From WVYX01 sp039592335 (GTDB lineage: Bacteria; Gemmatimonadota; Gemmatimonadetes; Gemmatimonadales; GWC2-71-9): DNA of 64,000 nt. The translations under genes and the position numbers were made by a program. Location: contig JBDHBX010000017.1 in NCBI GenBank assembly GCA_039592335.1, forward strand, positions 1 through 64,000. Direction: 5' to 3'. Below the pieces are notes generated by a model. That model was not told the origin of the DNA, ran no database searches, and saw only the letters and a list, made by a program, of their open reading frames with translations. Of the stretch, positions 49,519 through 57,594 are shown in pieces (position 1 is the first letter of the stretch; every line of letters starts with the position of its first letter).

Positions 49519-51987
49519 ATGACCCGCCTTCGCACCCTCGCCGCCGGCGTCGTGCTCGCGATGCTCCTGTTCGTCGGTTTCCGTCCGGTCGGGCGGCTGC
49601 CGGCCATGGGGCGGTTCCTCGATCCGTGGTGCGGGGTGTGGTCGGTCGCCACGACGGCGCACTTGCCGACGCACGCCGAGGCCGGCGTGCCCGGTCTCGC
49701 CGACAGCGTGCTGGTGCTGTACGACGACCGCGACGTGCCGCACATCTTCGCCTCCAGCCCGGAGGACGCCGCGCGGGCCCTGGGCTACGTGGTGGCGCGC
49801 GACCGGCTGTTCCAGCTCGACCTCCAGGCGCGGGCGCCGGCCGGCACGCTCACCGAGCTGTTCGGGGCGCAGGCGCTACCGCTTGATCGGGAGATGCGTC
49901 GCCTCGGGCTGCCGCAGAGCGCGGACCGCGAGTTCGCGGAGATGGACGCGACGTCCGAGACGTACCGTACGCTGGTCGCGTATGCCGACGGTGTAAACGC
50001 GTGGATCGAAAGGCTGGGACGGCGCGACCTCCCATTGGAGTACCATCTGCTCGCGGTGCGTCCAGCGCGGTGGAAGCCGGTCAATACCCTGTACCTGATG
50101 CGCCGCATGGGGCATATGCTCGCCTATTCGAGCGACGAGTTCCGCCGGGAGCGGGTGGCCGCGCTGGTGGGCGAGGAGGCCGCCGACGCGCTGTTCCCGG
50201 TCGAGAGCCCGATCCAGGAGCCGGTGCAGCCCGGGGCAGGGGAGTACCCGCGAGTCGACGGTACACCGCTCCCGCCGCCCGGTGAGCCGTCCTCCGACGC
50301 GGTGCCGCTGGTCGCTCGCGGGCTCCACGACGGGGAGCGCACGCCGGCCAGCAACAACTGGGCGGTCGCGCCTGCCAAGAGCGCTACGGGTCACGCGCTG
50401 CTCGAGGGAGACCCGCACTTGTTGCTCACGCTGCCCTCCATCTGGTACGAGGCGCATACCGTGGTCCCCGATGCCCTGGACGTCTACGGCGTGACGTTCA
50501 CGGGCAGTCCCTCGATCATCATCGGCTTCAATCGGGATGTCGCGTGGAGCTTCACGACCAACACGGCCGACGTGACGGACTACTACGCCGAGGAGCTGGA
50601 TGACCCCGAGCGGCCCACGCGCTATCGGATGGATGGCGAATGGCACCCTCTCGAGGGGCGCGTGGAGGAGTACCGCGGTCGCCGTGGCGAGGTGCTCGCG
50701 GCCGACACGCTGTACGCCACCCACCGCGGTCCGATCGTGTGGCGCGACGGACGCGCGCTGTCGATGCGCTGGACCGTGTTGGAGGATCGCGGGACGATCG
50801 ACGCGGTGTACCGGGCCACCACGGCCGCGTCGGTAGATGAGTGGCTGCGCACGATGGAGGTGTACCTGGCGCCGTCCCAGACTGCGGTCGTGGCCGATCG
50901 GGCGGGCAACATCGCGATCCGCGCGCTGGGTCGCTTCCCGATCCGGCCCGGTGACGGACGGGGCGATCGCGTGTTCGACGGCACCACGAGCGCCAGCGAC
51001 TGGGTGGATTGGTGGCCGGCCGAGCGCCAGCCCTTTGCGCTCAACCCGCAGCAGGGCTACGTGGCCTCGGCCAACCAGCAGCCCATCGACCCGGCGGAGG
51101 ATGACGCCTATCTCGGGGTGCACTGGTTCCCGCCGTGGCGCGCCATGCACATCAACCGGTTGCTGCGCGAGCTGGAGACCGTCACGCCGGAAGACATGCA
51201 GCGCTTCCAAACGGATCCCGGGAGTGCCCGGGCCGATCGCTTCGTGCCGTGGTTCCTGGCGGCAACGCGGCGGCTCACGCAGGCCGGGCGGGATCCCGCG
51301 AGGCTCGTCGCGGCAGCGGCGCTGCTGGCCGAGTGGGACCGCCGCTACACTAGGGAGAATACGCGCGCCGTCCTGTTCGAGCTGGCCATGGACGAGCTGG
51401 AGGACCGCGCGTGGGATGAGCTGGTCCCGCCGGGGGAGGGCGAAGAGCTGTCGCCGCGTCGGGTCGCCACGCCGATGGAGAGCGTGCTCTACCGGCTGCT
51501 GTACGACGAGCACAGCGCGTGGTGGGACGTGCGGGCGACCGCGGACGTGGTGGAGGACCGGGATCTCGTTCTCGGGGAGAGCCTGGCTGCGGCCCTGGAG
51601 CGGGCCACCGATCGATACGGTGACCCGTCGGGCGAGGGCTGGCGCTGGGAGGAGATCCGGCACGCCAACATCTACCACCTGCTGCGCCTGCGGAGCCTCT
51701 CGGCGCTGGGTCTGCCGGTCCAGGGTGGTCCCTCGACGCTCAGCCCATCGTCCGGCGGCGGGGTGTGGGGGGCGAGCTGGCGTCAGGTGGTGGAGCTGGG
51801 ACCCGAGGTTACCGCGCGCGTGATCTACCCCGGCGGTCAGGCGGGCAACCCGGTGAGCCCGCGGTACAACAACCGGGTCACCAAGTGGCAGCACGGCCAA
51901 CTCGACACCGCGCTCGTGCCGGCAACGCCGGCGGAGCTCCCAGCGGAGCGCGTCGTGGCGACACTCGTGCTCAGTCCGGGGGGCTGA
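49519..51987 (+). CDS. penicillin acylase-family exported Ntn hydrolase
   Basis: 822 residues from ATG 49519; a longer frame extends back over neighbouring genes and is rejected. N-terminal TM/signal (MTRLRTLAAGVVLAMLLFVG). The self-processing site is TPASNNWAV, with Ser278 as the predicted catalytic N-terminal nucleophile after excision of the spacer. Other motifs: VLYDDRDVPHIFASSPEDAA, HLLLTLPSIWYEAHTVVPDA, GVTFTGSPSIIIGFNRDVAW. The family hydrolyses amide bonds of acyl-homoserine lactones, penicillins or N-acyl amino acids; specificity cannot be read from the sequence. Periplasmic location is inferred. Confidence 0.93.
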   Translation: MTRLRTLAAGVVLAMLLFVGFRPVGRLPAMGRFLDPWCGVWSVATTAHLPTHAEAGVPGLADSVLVLYDDRDVPHIFASSPEDAARALGYVVARDRLFQLDLQARAPAGTLTELFGAQALPLDREMRRLGLPQSADREFAEMDATSETYRTLVAYADGVNAWIERLGRRDLPLEYHLLAVRPARWKPVNTLYLMRRMGHMLAYSSDEFRRERVAALVGEEAADALFPVESPIQEPVQPGAGEYPRVDGTPLPPPGEPSSDAVPLVARGLHDGERTPASNNWAVAPAKSATGHALLEGDPHLLLTLPSIWYEAHTVVPDALDVYGVTFTGSPSIIIGFNRDVAWSFTTNTADVTDYYAEELDDPERPTRYRMDGEWHPLEGRVEEYRGRRGEVLAADTLYATHRGPIVWRDGRALSMRWTVLEDRGTIDAVYRATTAASVDEWLRTMEVYLAPSQTAVVADRAGNIAIRALGRFPIRPGDGRGDRVFDGTTSASDWVDWWPAERQPFALNPQQGYVASANQQPIDPAEDDAYLGVHWFPPWRAMHINRLLRELETVTPEDMQRFQTDPGSARADRFVPWFLAATRRLTQAGRDPARLVAAAALLAEWDRRYTRENTRAVLFELAMDELEDRAWDELVPPGEGEELSPRRVATPMESVLYRLLYDEHSAWWDVRATADVVEDRDLVLGESLAAALERATDRYGDPSGEGWRWEEIRHANIYHLLRLRSLSALGLPVQGGPSTLSPSSGGGVWGASWRQVVELGPEVTARVIYPGGQAGNPVSPRYNNRVTKWQHGQLDTALVPATPAELPAERVVATLVLSPGG

Positions 51988-51990
51988 GCC

Positions 51991-52341
51991 GTGCGAGCGT
52001 TCCTGCGCATCACGCTGCTGGCTATCGCGTTCGCGCTCGCGACGGCGACGTTCGGTTGGTGGATGGTGCCGGTGCTTGGTGCGGCTTGGGGCGCAGTCGC
52101 CTCACCCGGCACGCGACCTACCTTCACGGCGAGTGCCGCGGCCTGCCTCGGGTGGGTGCTGCTGCTGGCGTGGACCGCCACGCAGGGGCCTGCATGGGTC
52201 GTGGCGCAGCGGGTCGGGGGCGTCATGGGGCTCCCTGGGTGGCTGTTTGTGGTGCTCACGGCGGCGTATGCCGCCCTGCTGGGGGGGAGCGCGGCCGGTG
52301 TCGTGTTCGGCGCGGTTCACCGCCATAAGTTGTTGCAATGA
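51991..52341 (+). CDS. small membrane protein downstream of the acylase
   Basis: 116 residues, GTG start 3 bases after the acylase stop, so co-transcribed. Four hydrophobic segments (about 7-22, 24-40, 47-64, 82-105). No known family. Confidence 0.78.
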   Translation: MRAFLRITLLAIAFALATATFGWWMVPVLGAAWGAVASPGTRPTFTASAAACLGWVLLLAWTATQGPAWVVAQRVGGVMGLPGWLFVVLTAAYAALLGGSAAGVVFGAVHRHKLLQ

Positions 52342-52489
52342 ATGAGCTTACGACGCTGCACCGGCGCCATGGGCCAATTCGGCCCGGAGTTCCCATCCTC
52401 GCCCCGTGCCCCGGAAGGCCCCGAAAACTGTCGCGCAATTGGTTGTGCCGGCTTATATTTGCGCCATTCCTGTACAGGAGGACTTAGCA

Positions 52490-53200
52490 ATGAAGCGGGT
52501 GTTTGCGGTCTGTCTGCTGCTCAGCCTCAGCGCCGGGGCTGCGCAAGCACAGCTCCACACGTTCCCGGTCTGGTATTCGCCGGCGTTCGGTAGTGGCGTG
52601 GGCGTATTCGCCAACTTCGGCACCGGTCTGAACGACGATGCGAAATTCGGCGACAGCGCACCGCTGGCCTTCGGCGGCCACATCATGGTTGGGGCCTCCG
52701 CCTTCAAGGGCTGGGCCGGCGCCAATTACGTGAACCCCAAGGTGACCGGCGCCGACAAGGAGGTCACGTTCGGTGGGAACGTGGGTGTAGGGATCTACCA
52801 GGGCTCTACCACGCCGATCTACGTCGACATCATGGCCGGTGTGGGCTACGCGAAGTTCGGTGGCGACTCGGAGTTGAACTTCCCAGTGGCGCTCCCAATT
52901 GCCTACGGCGCTGCGCTCGAGGGCGGGACCACAGTGGAGGTATGGGCCGCCCCGGTACTGCAGATCTACAGCTTCTCGCCAGAGGTCGGCAGCTCGCAGA
53001 CCGAGATAGGATTCGGCGCGGGCGGCGGCGTCAACGTCTACTCTGCCATGGGTATCGGCGGGTTCGTTGCTGTGGACTGGCAGTCGGTGAAGATCGGCGA
53101 CCCGGGCGTGACATGGAAGCCGTTCCGCCTCGGTGCGGGGCTGGGCTGGAAGTTCACGGTCCCGAGTTTCCCCGACTCGAAGGGTCTGGCAGGCGGTTGA
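52490..53200 (+). CDS. outer-membrane-barrel-like exported protein
   Basis: 236 residues from ATG 52490 (CAGGAGGA 8 bases upstream). Signal peptide MKRVFAVCLLLSLSAGAAQA. The body is a string of amphipathic, glycine-punctuated strands (GVGIYQGSTTPIYVDIMAGV, GFGAGGGVNVYSAMGIGG) typical of small outer-membrane barrels. TATATTTG at 52454-52461 lies 29 bases upstream of the start and may be a promoter element. Followed by a strong terminator, so it is probably monocistronic. Confidence 0.82.
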   Translation: MKRVFAVCLLLSLSAGAAQAQLHTFPVWYSPAFGSGVGVFANFGTGLNDDAKFGDSAPLAFGGHIMVGASAFKGWAGANYVNPKVTGADKEVTFGGNVGVGIYQGSTTPIYVDIMAGVGYAKFGGDSELNFPVALPIAYGAALEGGTTVEVWAAPVLQIYSFSPEVGSSQTEIGFGAGGGVNVYSAMGIGGFVAVDWQSVKIGDPGVTWKPFRLGAGLGWKFTVPSFPDSKGLAGG

Positions 53201-53250
53201 TCGTCGTAATCGGCGCGTAGTGTAGCAGGCACGAAACACAATCGATTGTG

Positions 53251-53298
53251 CAGCGGGGCGTTCCGGCCAACGGCCGGGGCGTCCCGCTGTGCGTTTTT
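53251..53298 (+). terminator. strong intrinsic terminator
   Basis: CAGCGGGGCGTTCCGGCC (53251-53268) pairs through about 18 bp, with wobbles, with GGCCGGGGCGTCCCGCTG (53272-53289); TTTTT follows at 53294. It ends the barrel gene and excludes a start for the next protein at 53289. Confidence 0.85.
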
Positions 53299-53429
53299 CC
53301 GTGCTGGGCGTTGGGGAGGCAAAGCACCCTGTCGTGACCGGCGGCCGGCTGCACATATTCCGCGGGGTGCGGGGCGAACGTTGGCAGCGCATTCGCACTG
53401 ACACGCGAGACACACACTGGAGACCCCCT

Positions 53430-53813
53430 GTGGAGCGCACCAGGTTCGTGGAACACGCCGGGCAGCAGCTTCTCCTCGTCGACTTCGCCGGCCTCACCGA
53501 CAAGGGCGAGGCGCTTGCCGCCATCGCCGCATCCCGAGCACTTGTCGCGGGGCAGCCGGAGGCGTCGCTGCTCACCCTGACCGACGTCACCGACATGGAG
53601 TTCGACGAAGAGATCGCGAAGGCGCTGTGGGAGCTCATGCGTCACAACAAGAAGCACGTGCGCGCGGGCGCCGTAGTGGGCCTGTCGGGCGAGCGGCAGC
53701 AGGATCTCTACGATCTCCTGACCCACCAGGCCCGCCGGGAACTTCCCGTGTTCGAGACGCCGGAGGAGGCGAAGGCCTGGCTGGTCCGGGAGGCTCTGGG
53801 CGGAGGAGAGTGA
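53430..53813 (+). CDS. STAS/SpoIIAA-like protein
   Basis: 127 residues from GTG 53430 with GGAG 8 bases upstream; the longer open frame begins inside the terminator. Short alpha/beta protein: HAGQQLLLVDFAGLTDKGEA, LLTLTDVTDMEFDEEIAKAL, VGLSGERQQDLYDLLTHQ. Resembles SpoIIAA-like/STAS-fold proteins (a LLLVDFAG strand followed by a helix and a TDVTD strand), but the phosphorylated Ser of anti-sigma antagonists cannot be placed with certainty. The next gene starts after 1 base. Confidence 0.7.
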   Translation: MERTRFVEHAGQQLLLVDFAGLTDKGEALAAIAASRALVAGQPEASLLTLTDVTDMEFDEEIAKALWELMRHNKKHVRAGAVVGLSGERQQDLYDLLTHQARRELPVFETPEEAKAWLVREALGGGE

Positions 53814-53814
53814 C

Positions 53815-54327
53815 ATGGCGGCACCGAGCTCGTTTCTGGAGGAATCCCTCCGCGCCTGGCGGGGCGATCGCGAGGGGATCATCGATGAGGTGCGCAACAT
53901 CCCGGCCGATCAGTTCGACTTCCGGCCCGCGCCCGAGGTGAAGAGCGTGCGGGAGTTGGTGCAGCACGTCCTCGAGGTCTCGATGATGATGACGGGGGAG
54001 CTCACGCGGACCGACACCGACTTCCGCCGCGCTCCCTGGCCCGAGCTGCTTGCGATGTATGCGAAGCCAGCGTACGAGGCCACGACCAAGCAGGAGTTGC
54101 TGGACCTGCTCGAGTCCCAGATGGTGGAGGCCGAGGAGGCGTTTCGCGCGTCCGGGGAGCTCGAGATGCGGGAATTCATCGACAATTTCGATGGCAGCCG
54201 CGGCACCAAGATGCAGTGGCTGCATCACGGGATCGCGCAGGAGATGTACCACCGCGGGCAGCTGACGCTGTACGCGCGGTTGCTGGGACTGGAGCCGGCG
54301 TTGACGAAGCGGATACGCGAGGGATAA
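53815..54327 (+). CDS. DinB-family metal-binding protein
   Basis: 170 residues, four-helix DinB/YfiT fold. Metal ligands: His in RELVQHVLEV (about residue 47) and HHxxxxxxYHRGQL (WLHHGIAQEMYHRGQL). Preceding motif FDFRPAPEVKSVRELVQHVL is the usual DinB start. Thiol transferase or metal-dependent hydrolase activity is possible; many members use low-molecular-weight thiols. Coupled to the STAS-like gene by a 1-base gap. ATG 53815 has GGAGGAGAG upstream. Confidence 0.9.
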   Translation: MAAPSSFLEESLRAWRGDREGIIDEVRNIPADQFDFRPAPEVKSVRELVQHVLEVSMMMTGELTRTDTDFRRAPWPELLAMYAKPAYEATTKQELLDLLESQMVEAEEAFRASGELEMREFIDNFDGSRGTKMQWLHHGIAQEMYHRGQLTLYARLLGLEPALTKRIREG

Positions 54328-54341
54328 CCGGGAGGCGCGAG

Positions 54342-55301
54342 ATGAGACGACTGGTGTGGGGCACGGGTCTGGGACTGCTGCTGGCGGCGGTGCCGCCGAC
54401 GGCGGGTGCCCAGGAGGGGTACACGGTGACCGGTAGGGTGCTCGATGAGGCCACCAACGAGCCGCTCCAGTATGCCGTGGTGGGGATTCCGGAGCTGGAG
54501 GTCTGGGACCTCACGGACGAGACCGGCGAGTACGTACTGGAGGGGGTGCAGAAGGGCACCTACCGGTTCCTGGTCTTGCGGCGTGGATACTACATGGTCG
54601 CCGAGAACATCCGGTTCGACCGGTCGGGGGAAGTCGGTGTAACGCTGGCTCCGCAGCGCAGGGAGAGGCCGCTCGGGCCCGGGCGGCTGGTGGGCGTCGT
54701 GATCGACCACGAGAGCCGGAGGCCGGTGGAGGACGTCGAGATCCTGGTGGAGCCGACCGACCAGTCGGTGCGCACGGACCCCGACGGTTACTTCGAGATC
54801 TCCGACATCTCGGCGGGCGCGCTGCGCCTCACCTTCCGACGCATTGGCTATGAGCCCCGCGTCGATACCCTCGCTGCCTTTCCTGGTGTGACGCTCGACC
54901 TCGAGGTCGAGATGGCCGTCCGGCCCATCGTGCTCGAGCCCATCGTGGTGAGCGCGTTGATGCCGCATCTCGACGCCGGGGGATACTACCGCCGATCACG
55001 CCAGGGCCGCGGCTGGCAGTTCCCTCCGGAAGAGGTCGAGACGCAGCCCGTCCTGGCGTGGCTGTTCCGCAGTATCCCCAGCGTGCGGATCAGTGAGGGC
55101 CGCATGGGCCAGCAGGTCCTGATCAGCACCCGGGATCAGTGTGAGCTCGAAGTGTACATGGACGGCGTGCGCACGCCGGGCCTGGGCCTCGAAGAGATCC
55201 CTCCCTCGTGGGTCCTGGCGGTGGAGGTGTATGTCGGGATGAACGTGCCGCCGGAGTACATGGACCCGTGCGGCGTGGTGTTGCTCTGGATGAGGGAGTA
55301 G
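54342..55301 (+). CDS. exported protein with two regulatory-like (CarboxypepD) domains and a plug-like end
   Basis: 319 residues from ATG 54342 (GGAGGCG upstream). Signal peptide MRRLVWGTGLGLLLAAVPPT...GAQ. Two carboxypeptidase-regulatory-like domains: about 26-100 (YTVTGRVLDEATNEPLQYAV) and about 113-190 (GRLVGVVIDHESRRPVEDVE, DGYFEISDISAGALRLTFRR). The C-terminal part (about 245-319) has the layout of a TonB receptor plug (LFRSIPSVRISEGRMG, LEVYMDGVRTPGLGLEEIPP, VLAVEVYVG) with no barrel. This echoes the plug-only protein at the left end. Confidence 0.82.
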   Translation: MRRLVWGTGLGLLLAAVPPTAGAQEGYTVTGRVLDEATNEPLQYAVVGIPELEVWDLTDETGEYVLEGVQKGTYRFLVLRRGYYMVAENIRFDRSGEVGVTLAPQRRERPLGPGRLVGVVIDHESRRPVEDVEILVEPTDQSVRTDPDGYFEISDISAGALRLTFRRIGYEPRVDTLAAFPGVTLDLEVEMAVRPIVLEPIVVSALMPHLDAGGYYRRSRQGRGWQFPPEEVETQPVLAWLFRSIPSVRISEGRMGQQVLISTRDQCELEVYMDGVRTPGLGLEEIPPSWVLAVEVYVGMNVPPEYMDPCGVVLLWMRE

Positions 55302-55327
55302 GGCGGAAGCACGGCGGGGATATGCTA

Positions 55328-55365
55328 CGGGGCCGGTCGACGACGTCAGCCGGCCCCGGTCCTTT
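55328..55365 (+). terminator. intrinsic terminator before the sugar operon
   Basis: CGGGGCCGG (55328-55336) pairs with CCGGCCCCG (55350-55358), loop 13 bases, followed by GTCCTTTG. It separates the plug-like gene from the downstream operon. Confidence 0.65.
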
Positions 55366-55455
55366 GCGACATTAGCGCCCTGGTCCCGCGCGGGGCTCGC
55401 GCAGTGGCCGGCCCGACGTCAGCTTAGCGGGTGCACCCCATCCCCGGAGGATACC

Positions 55456-56523
55456 GTGCGCTACCTTGCGACACCCTTCCTGATGGCGTTGCTCGTGGCG
55501 ACGCCCTCTGCTTCGGGCCAGGCCCAGGAGCGTGATCCCTTCCTCGTGGGACCGGTGCGGGCCGAAGGCGGCCAGCAGGCATCGGGCTACCTCGATGTTC
55601 CTGCGGGGGTGGACGAGGGCACCCGCATCCCCATCACGATCGCCCACGGCGCGCGGCCCGGGCCGGTGCTCGCGCTGATCGCCGGTACCCACGGATACGA
55701 GTACCCGCCGATCACCGCGCTCCAGCACGTGCGTCGCACGCTTGATGCCGCGGCGTTGTCCGGCACGGTCATCATGGTACACGTGGCCAACATGCCCTCG
55801 TTCCTGGGGCGCACGGTGTACTACAGCCCGGTGGATGGGAGAAACCTGAACCGGGTCTACCCCGGACGGGCCGATGGCACGGTGAGCGAGCGGATCGCCC
55901 ACGCCATCACCAGCGAGGTCATCGACCGCGCCGACTACGTGGTGGATCTGCACGGTGGGGACGGGAACGAGGCGCTCAGACCCTACTGCTACTGGATGCT
56001 GACCGGCGACGCGGCGCTCGACTCGGCGTCACGGGAGCTGGCGGTTGCGTTCGGGCTCGACCACATCGTGATCGACCGCGGCCGCCCCGCCGATCCCGAC
56101 GCCTCCGTCTACACCTCCAACACGGCACTCACTCGGGGGAAACCCTCCATCACCACTGAGACGGGGCAGCTCGGCTCGAACGATGCGGCGTGGGTCGAGC
56201 TCGCCGAGCGCGGCGTGTGGAACCTGCTGCGACACCTGAAGATGGTCCCGGGCGAGGTGGAGCGCCCCGGTGCCATCGTGTGGCTCGACCGCTACGAGGT
56301 GCTCCGCAGCCCCGTGACGGGGATCTTCCGGCCCATGGTGCGTGACGGCTACGCCGTGGCCGCAGGAGGACTGCTCGGCACGCTCGTCGATTTCTTTGGG
56401 GAGGCGATCCAGGAAGTCCGTGCTCCCTTCGCCGGGGTGGTGAACTACGTCGTGGCCACCCCGCCGGTGCGCGCGGGAGAGCCGCTCGGGATGGTGAGCC
56501 GGGTGCAGGAGGAGCCCCGCTAG
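55456..56523 (+). CDS. exported AstE/AspA (M14-like) succinylglutamate desuccinylase/aspartoacylase-family protein
   Basis: 355 residues, GTG 55456 with CGGAGGA 6 bases upstream. Signal peptide (RYLATPFLMALLVATPSASG...QAQ). Zinc-site motifs of the AstE/AspA family: GTHGYEYP (His and Glu), NLNRVYPGR, VVDLHGGDGNE (His). The family hydrolyses N-acyl amino acids or peptide-like amides; a periplasmic member must act on an exported substrate. It may be the first gene of the sugar-oxidation run; the next gene follows after 43 bases. Confidence 0.87.
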   Translation: MRYLATPFLMALLVATPSASGQAQERDPFLVGPVRAEGGQQASGYLDVPAGVDEGTRIPITIAHGARPGPVLALIAGTHGYEYPPITALQHVRRTLDAAALSGTVIMVHVANMPSFLGRTVYYSPVDGRNLNRVYPGRADGTVSERIAHAITSEVIDRADYVVDLHGGDGNEALRPYCYWMLTGDAALDSASRELAVAFGLDHIVIDRGRPADPDASVYTSNTALTRGKPSITTETGQLGSNDAAWVELAERGVWNLLRHLKMVPGEVERPGAIVWLDRYEVLRSPVTGIFRPMVRDGYAVAAGGLLGTLVDFFGEAIQEVRAPFAGVVNYVVATPPVRAGEPLGMVSRVQEEPR

Positions 56524-56566
56524 CGCTTCTCGCCGCGGCGCGCAGTGACCCGTATCTTTGCCAACC

Positions 56567-57523
56567 ATGTCGCAGAGAGCCTCTCGAGACATGAGTCGCC
56601 GCAGGTTCCTGGAAACGGCCGGTGCCGTCTTTTCGGCGGCCGCGTTCGCCGAGCCCTCCGCGGCACACTCACGGGCGTCTGCCCCGCATTCGAATGAGCC
56701 GCTCTTCGGTATCTCCCTCGCCGAATGGTCTCTGCACCTCACCATCCAGGCCGGTCGACTCGACAACCTCGACTTCCCCGTCGTCGCGCGCCGCGACTAC
56801 GGGCTCGACGCGGTGGAGTACGTGAACACCTTCTTCAAGGACATGGCGCAGGACCGCGCGTACCTGCGCGACCTGAGACGACGGGCGGACGACCACGGTG
56901 TCCGGAATCTCCTCATCATGTGCGACGGCGAGGGAGCCCTCGGTGATCCGAACGACCGCGCGCGCACGACGGCCATCGAGAATCACTACCGCTGGGTCGA
57001 GGCGGCACGACACCTGGGTTGCCACTCGATCCGTGTCAACGCGCGGTCGCAGGGGAATCCCGAAGAGCAGCACGAGCTGGCTGTGGATGGCCTGCGCAGG
57101 CTCATCGCGTTCGCGGCCGAGCGCGAGATCAGCGTGCTGGTTGAGAACCACGGGGGCCTCTCCTCGAACGGCAGTTGGCTTGCCGGCGTGATCGCGGCCG
57201 TGGATCACCGGCGCTGCGGTACGCTGCCGGACTTCGGCAACTTCCGAGTGCGCGATGACGAGTGGTACGACCGCTACCAGGGTGTCAGCGAGCTCATGCC
57301 GTTCGCCAAGGCCGTGAGCGCCAAGTCGCTCGACTTCGACGCGCAGGGCAATGAGCGCCATACCGACTACGTGCGGATGCTCCGCATTGTGCTGGACGCC
57401 GGCTACCGCGGCTACGTCGGGATCGAGTACGAGGGAACCCGGCTGAGCGAGCCCGAAGGGATTCGCGCCACCAAAGCGTTGCTGGAGCGAACGCGTGCTC
57501 AACTGGAAGGGGAGTATCGCTGA
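56567..57523 (+). CDS. exported TIM-barrel sugar isomerase/epimerase
   Basis: 318 residues from ATG 56567. TAT-type signal MSRRRFLETAGAVFSAAAFA (about residues 9-28). AP endonuclease 2/xylose isomerase-like barrel with the metal-ligand strands LLIMCDGEGALGDP, VNARSQGNPEEQHE, VLVENHGGLSSNGSW (Glu), LPDFGNF, and VGIEYEGTRLSEPEG (Glu). Similar exported isomerases convert 3-keto sugars or epimers. TATCTTTG at 56553-56560 just before the start is a candidate promoter element. Its neighbours (Gfo/Idh oxidoreductases, DUF1080) fit a 3-keto-sugar pathway. Confidence 0.9.
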   Translation: MSQRASRDMSRRRFLETAGAVFSAAAFAEPSAAHSRASAPHSNEPLFGISLAEWSLHLTIQAGRLDNLDFPVVARRDYGLDAVEYVNTFFKDMAQDRAYLRDLRRRADDHGVRNLLIMCDGEGALGDPNDRARTTAIENHYRWVEAARHLGCHSIRVNARSQGNPEEQHELAVDGLRRLIAFAAEREISVLVENHGGLSSNGSWLAGVIAAVDHRRCGTLPDFGNFRVRDDEWYDRYQGVSELMPFAKAVSAKSLDFDAQGNERHTDYVRMLRIVLDAGYRGYVGIEYEGTRLSEPEGIRATKALLERTRAQLEGEYR

Positions 57524-57594
57524 TGCCGCGTCTGGCCACCCCCCGTGAGCGACTGATATATTGCGGGTGCCCTCCCATTGGACCCCAAGCCTGA

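Noticed and set aside
53289..53429. Start of the STAS-like protein at 53289
   Set aside because: That position lies inside a strong intrinsic terminator; GTG 53430 has a ribosome site.
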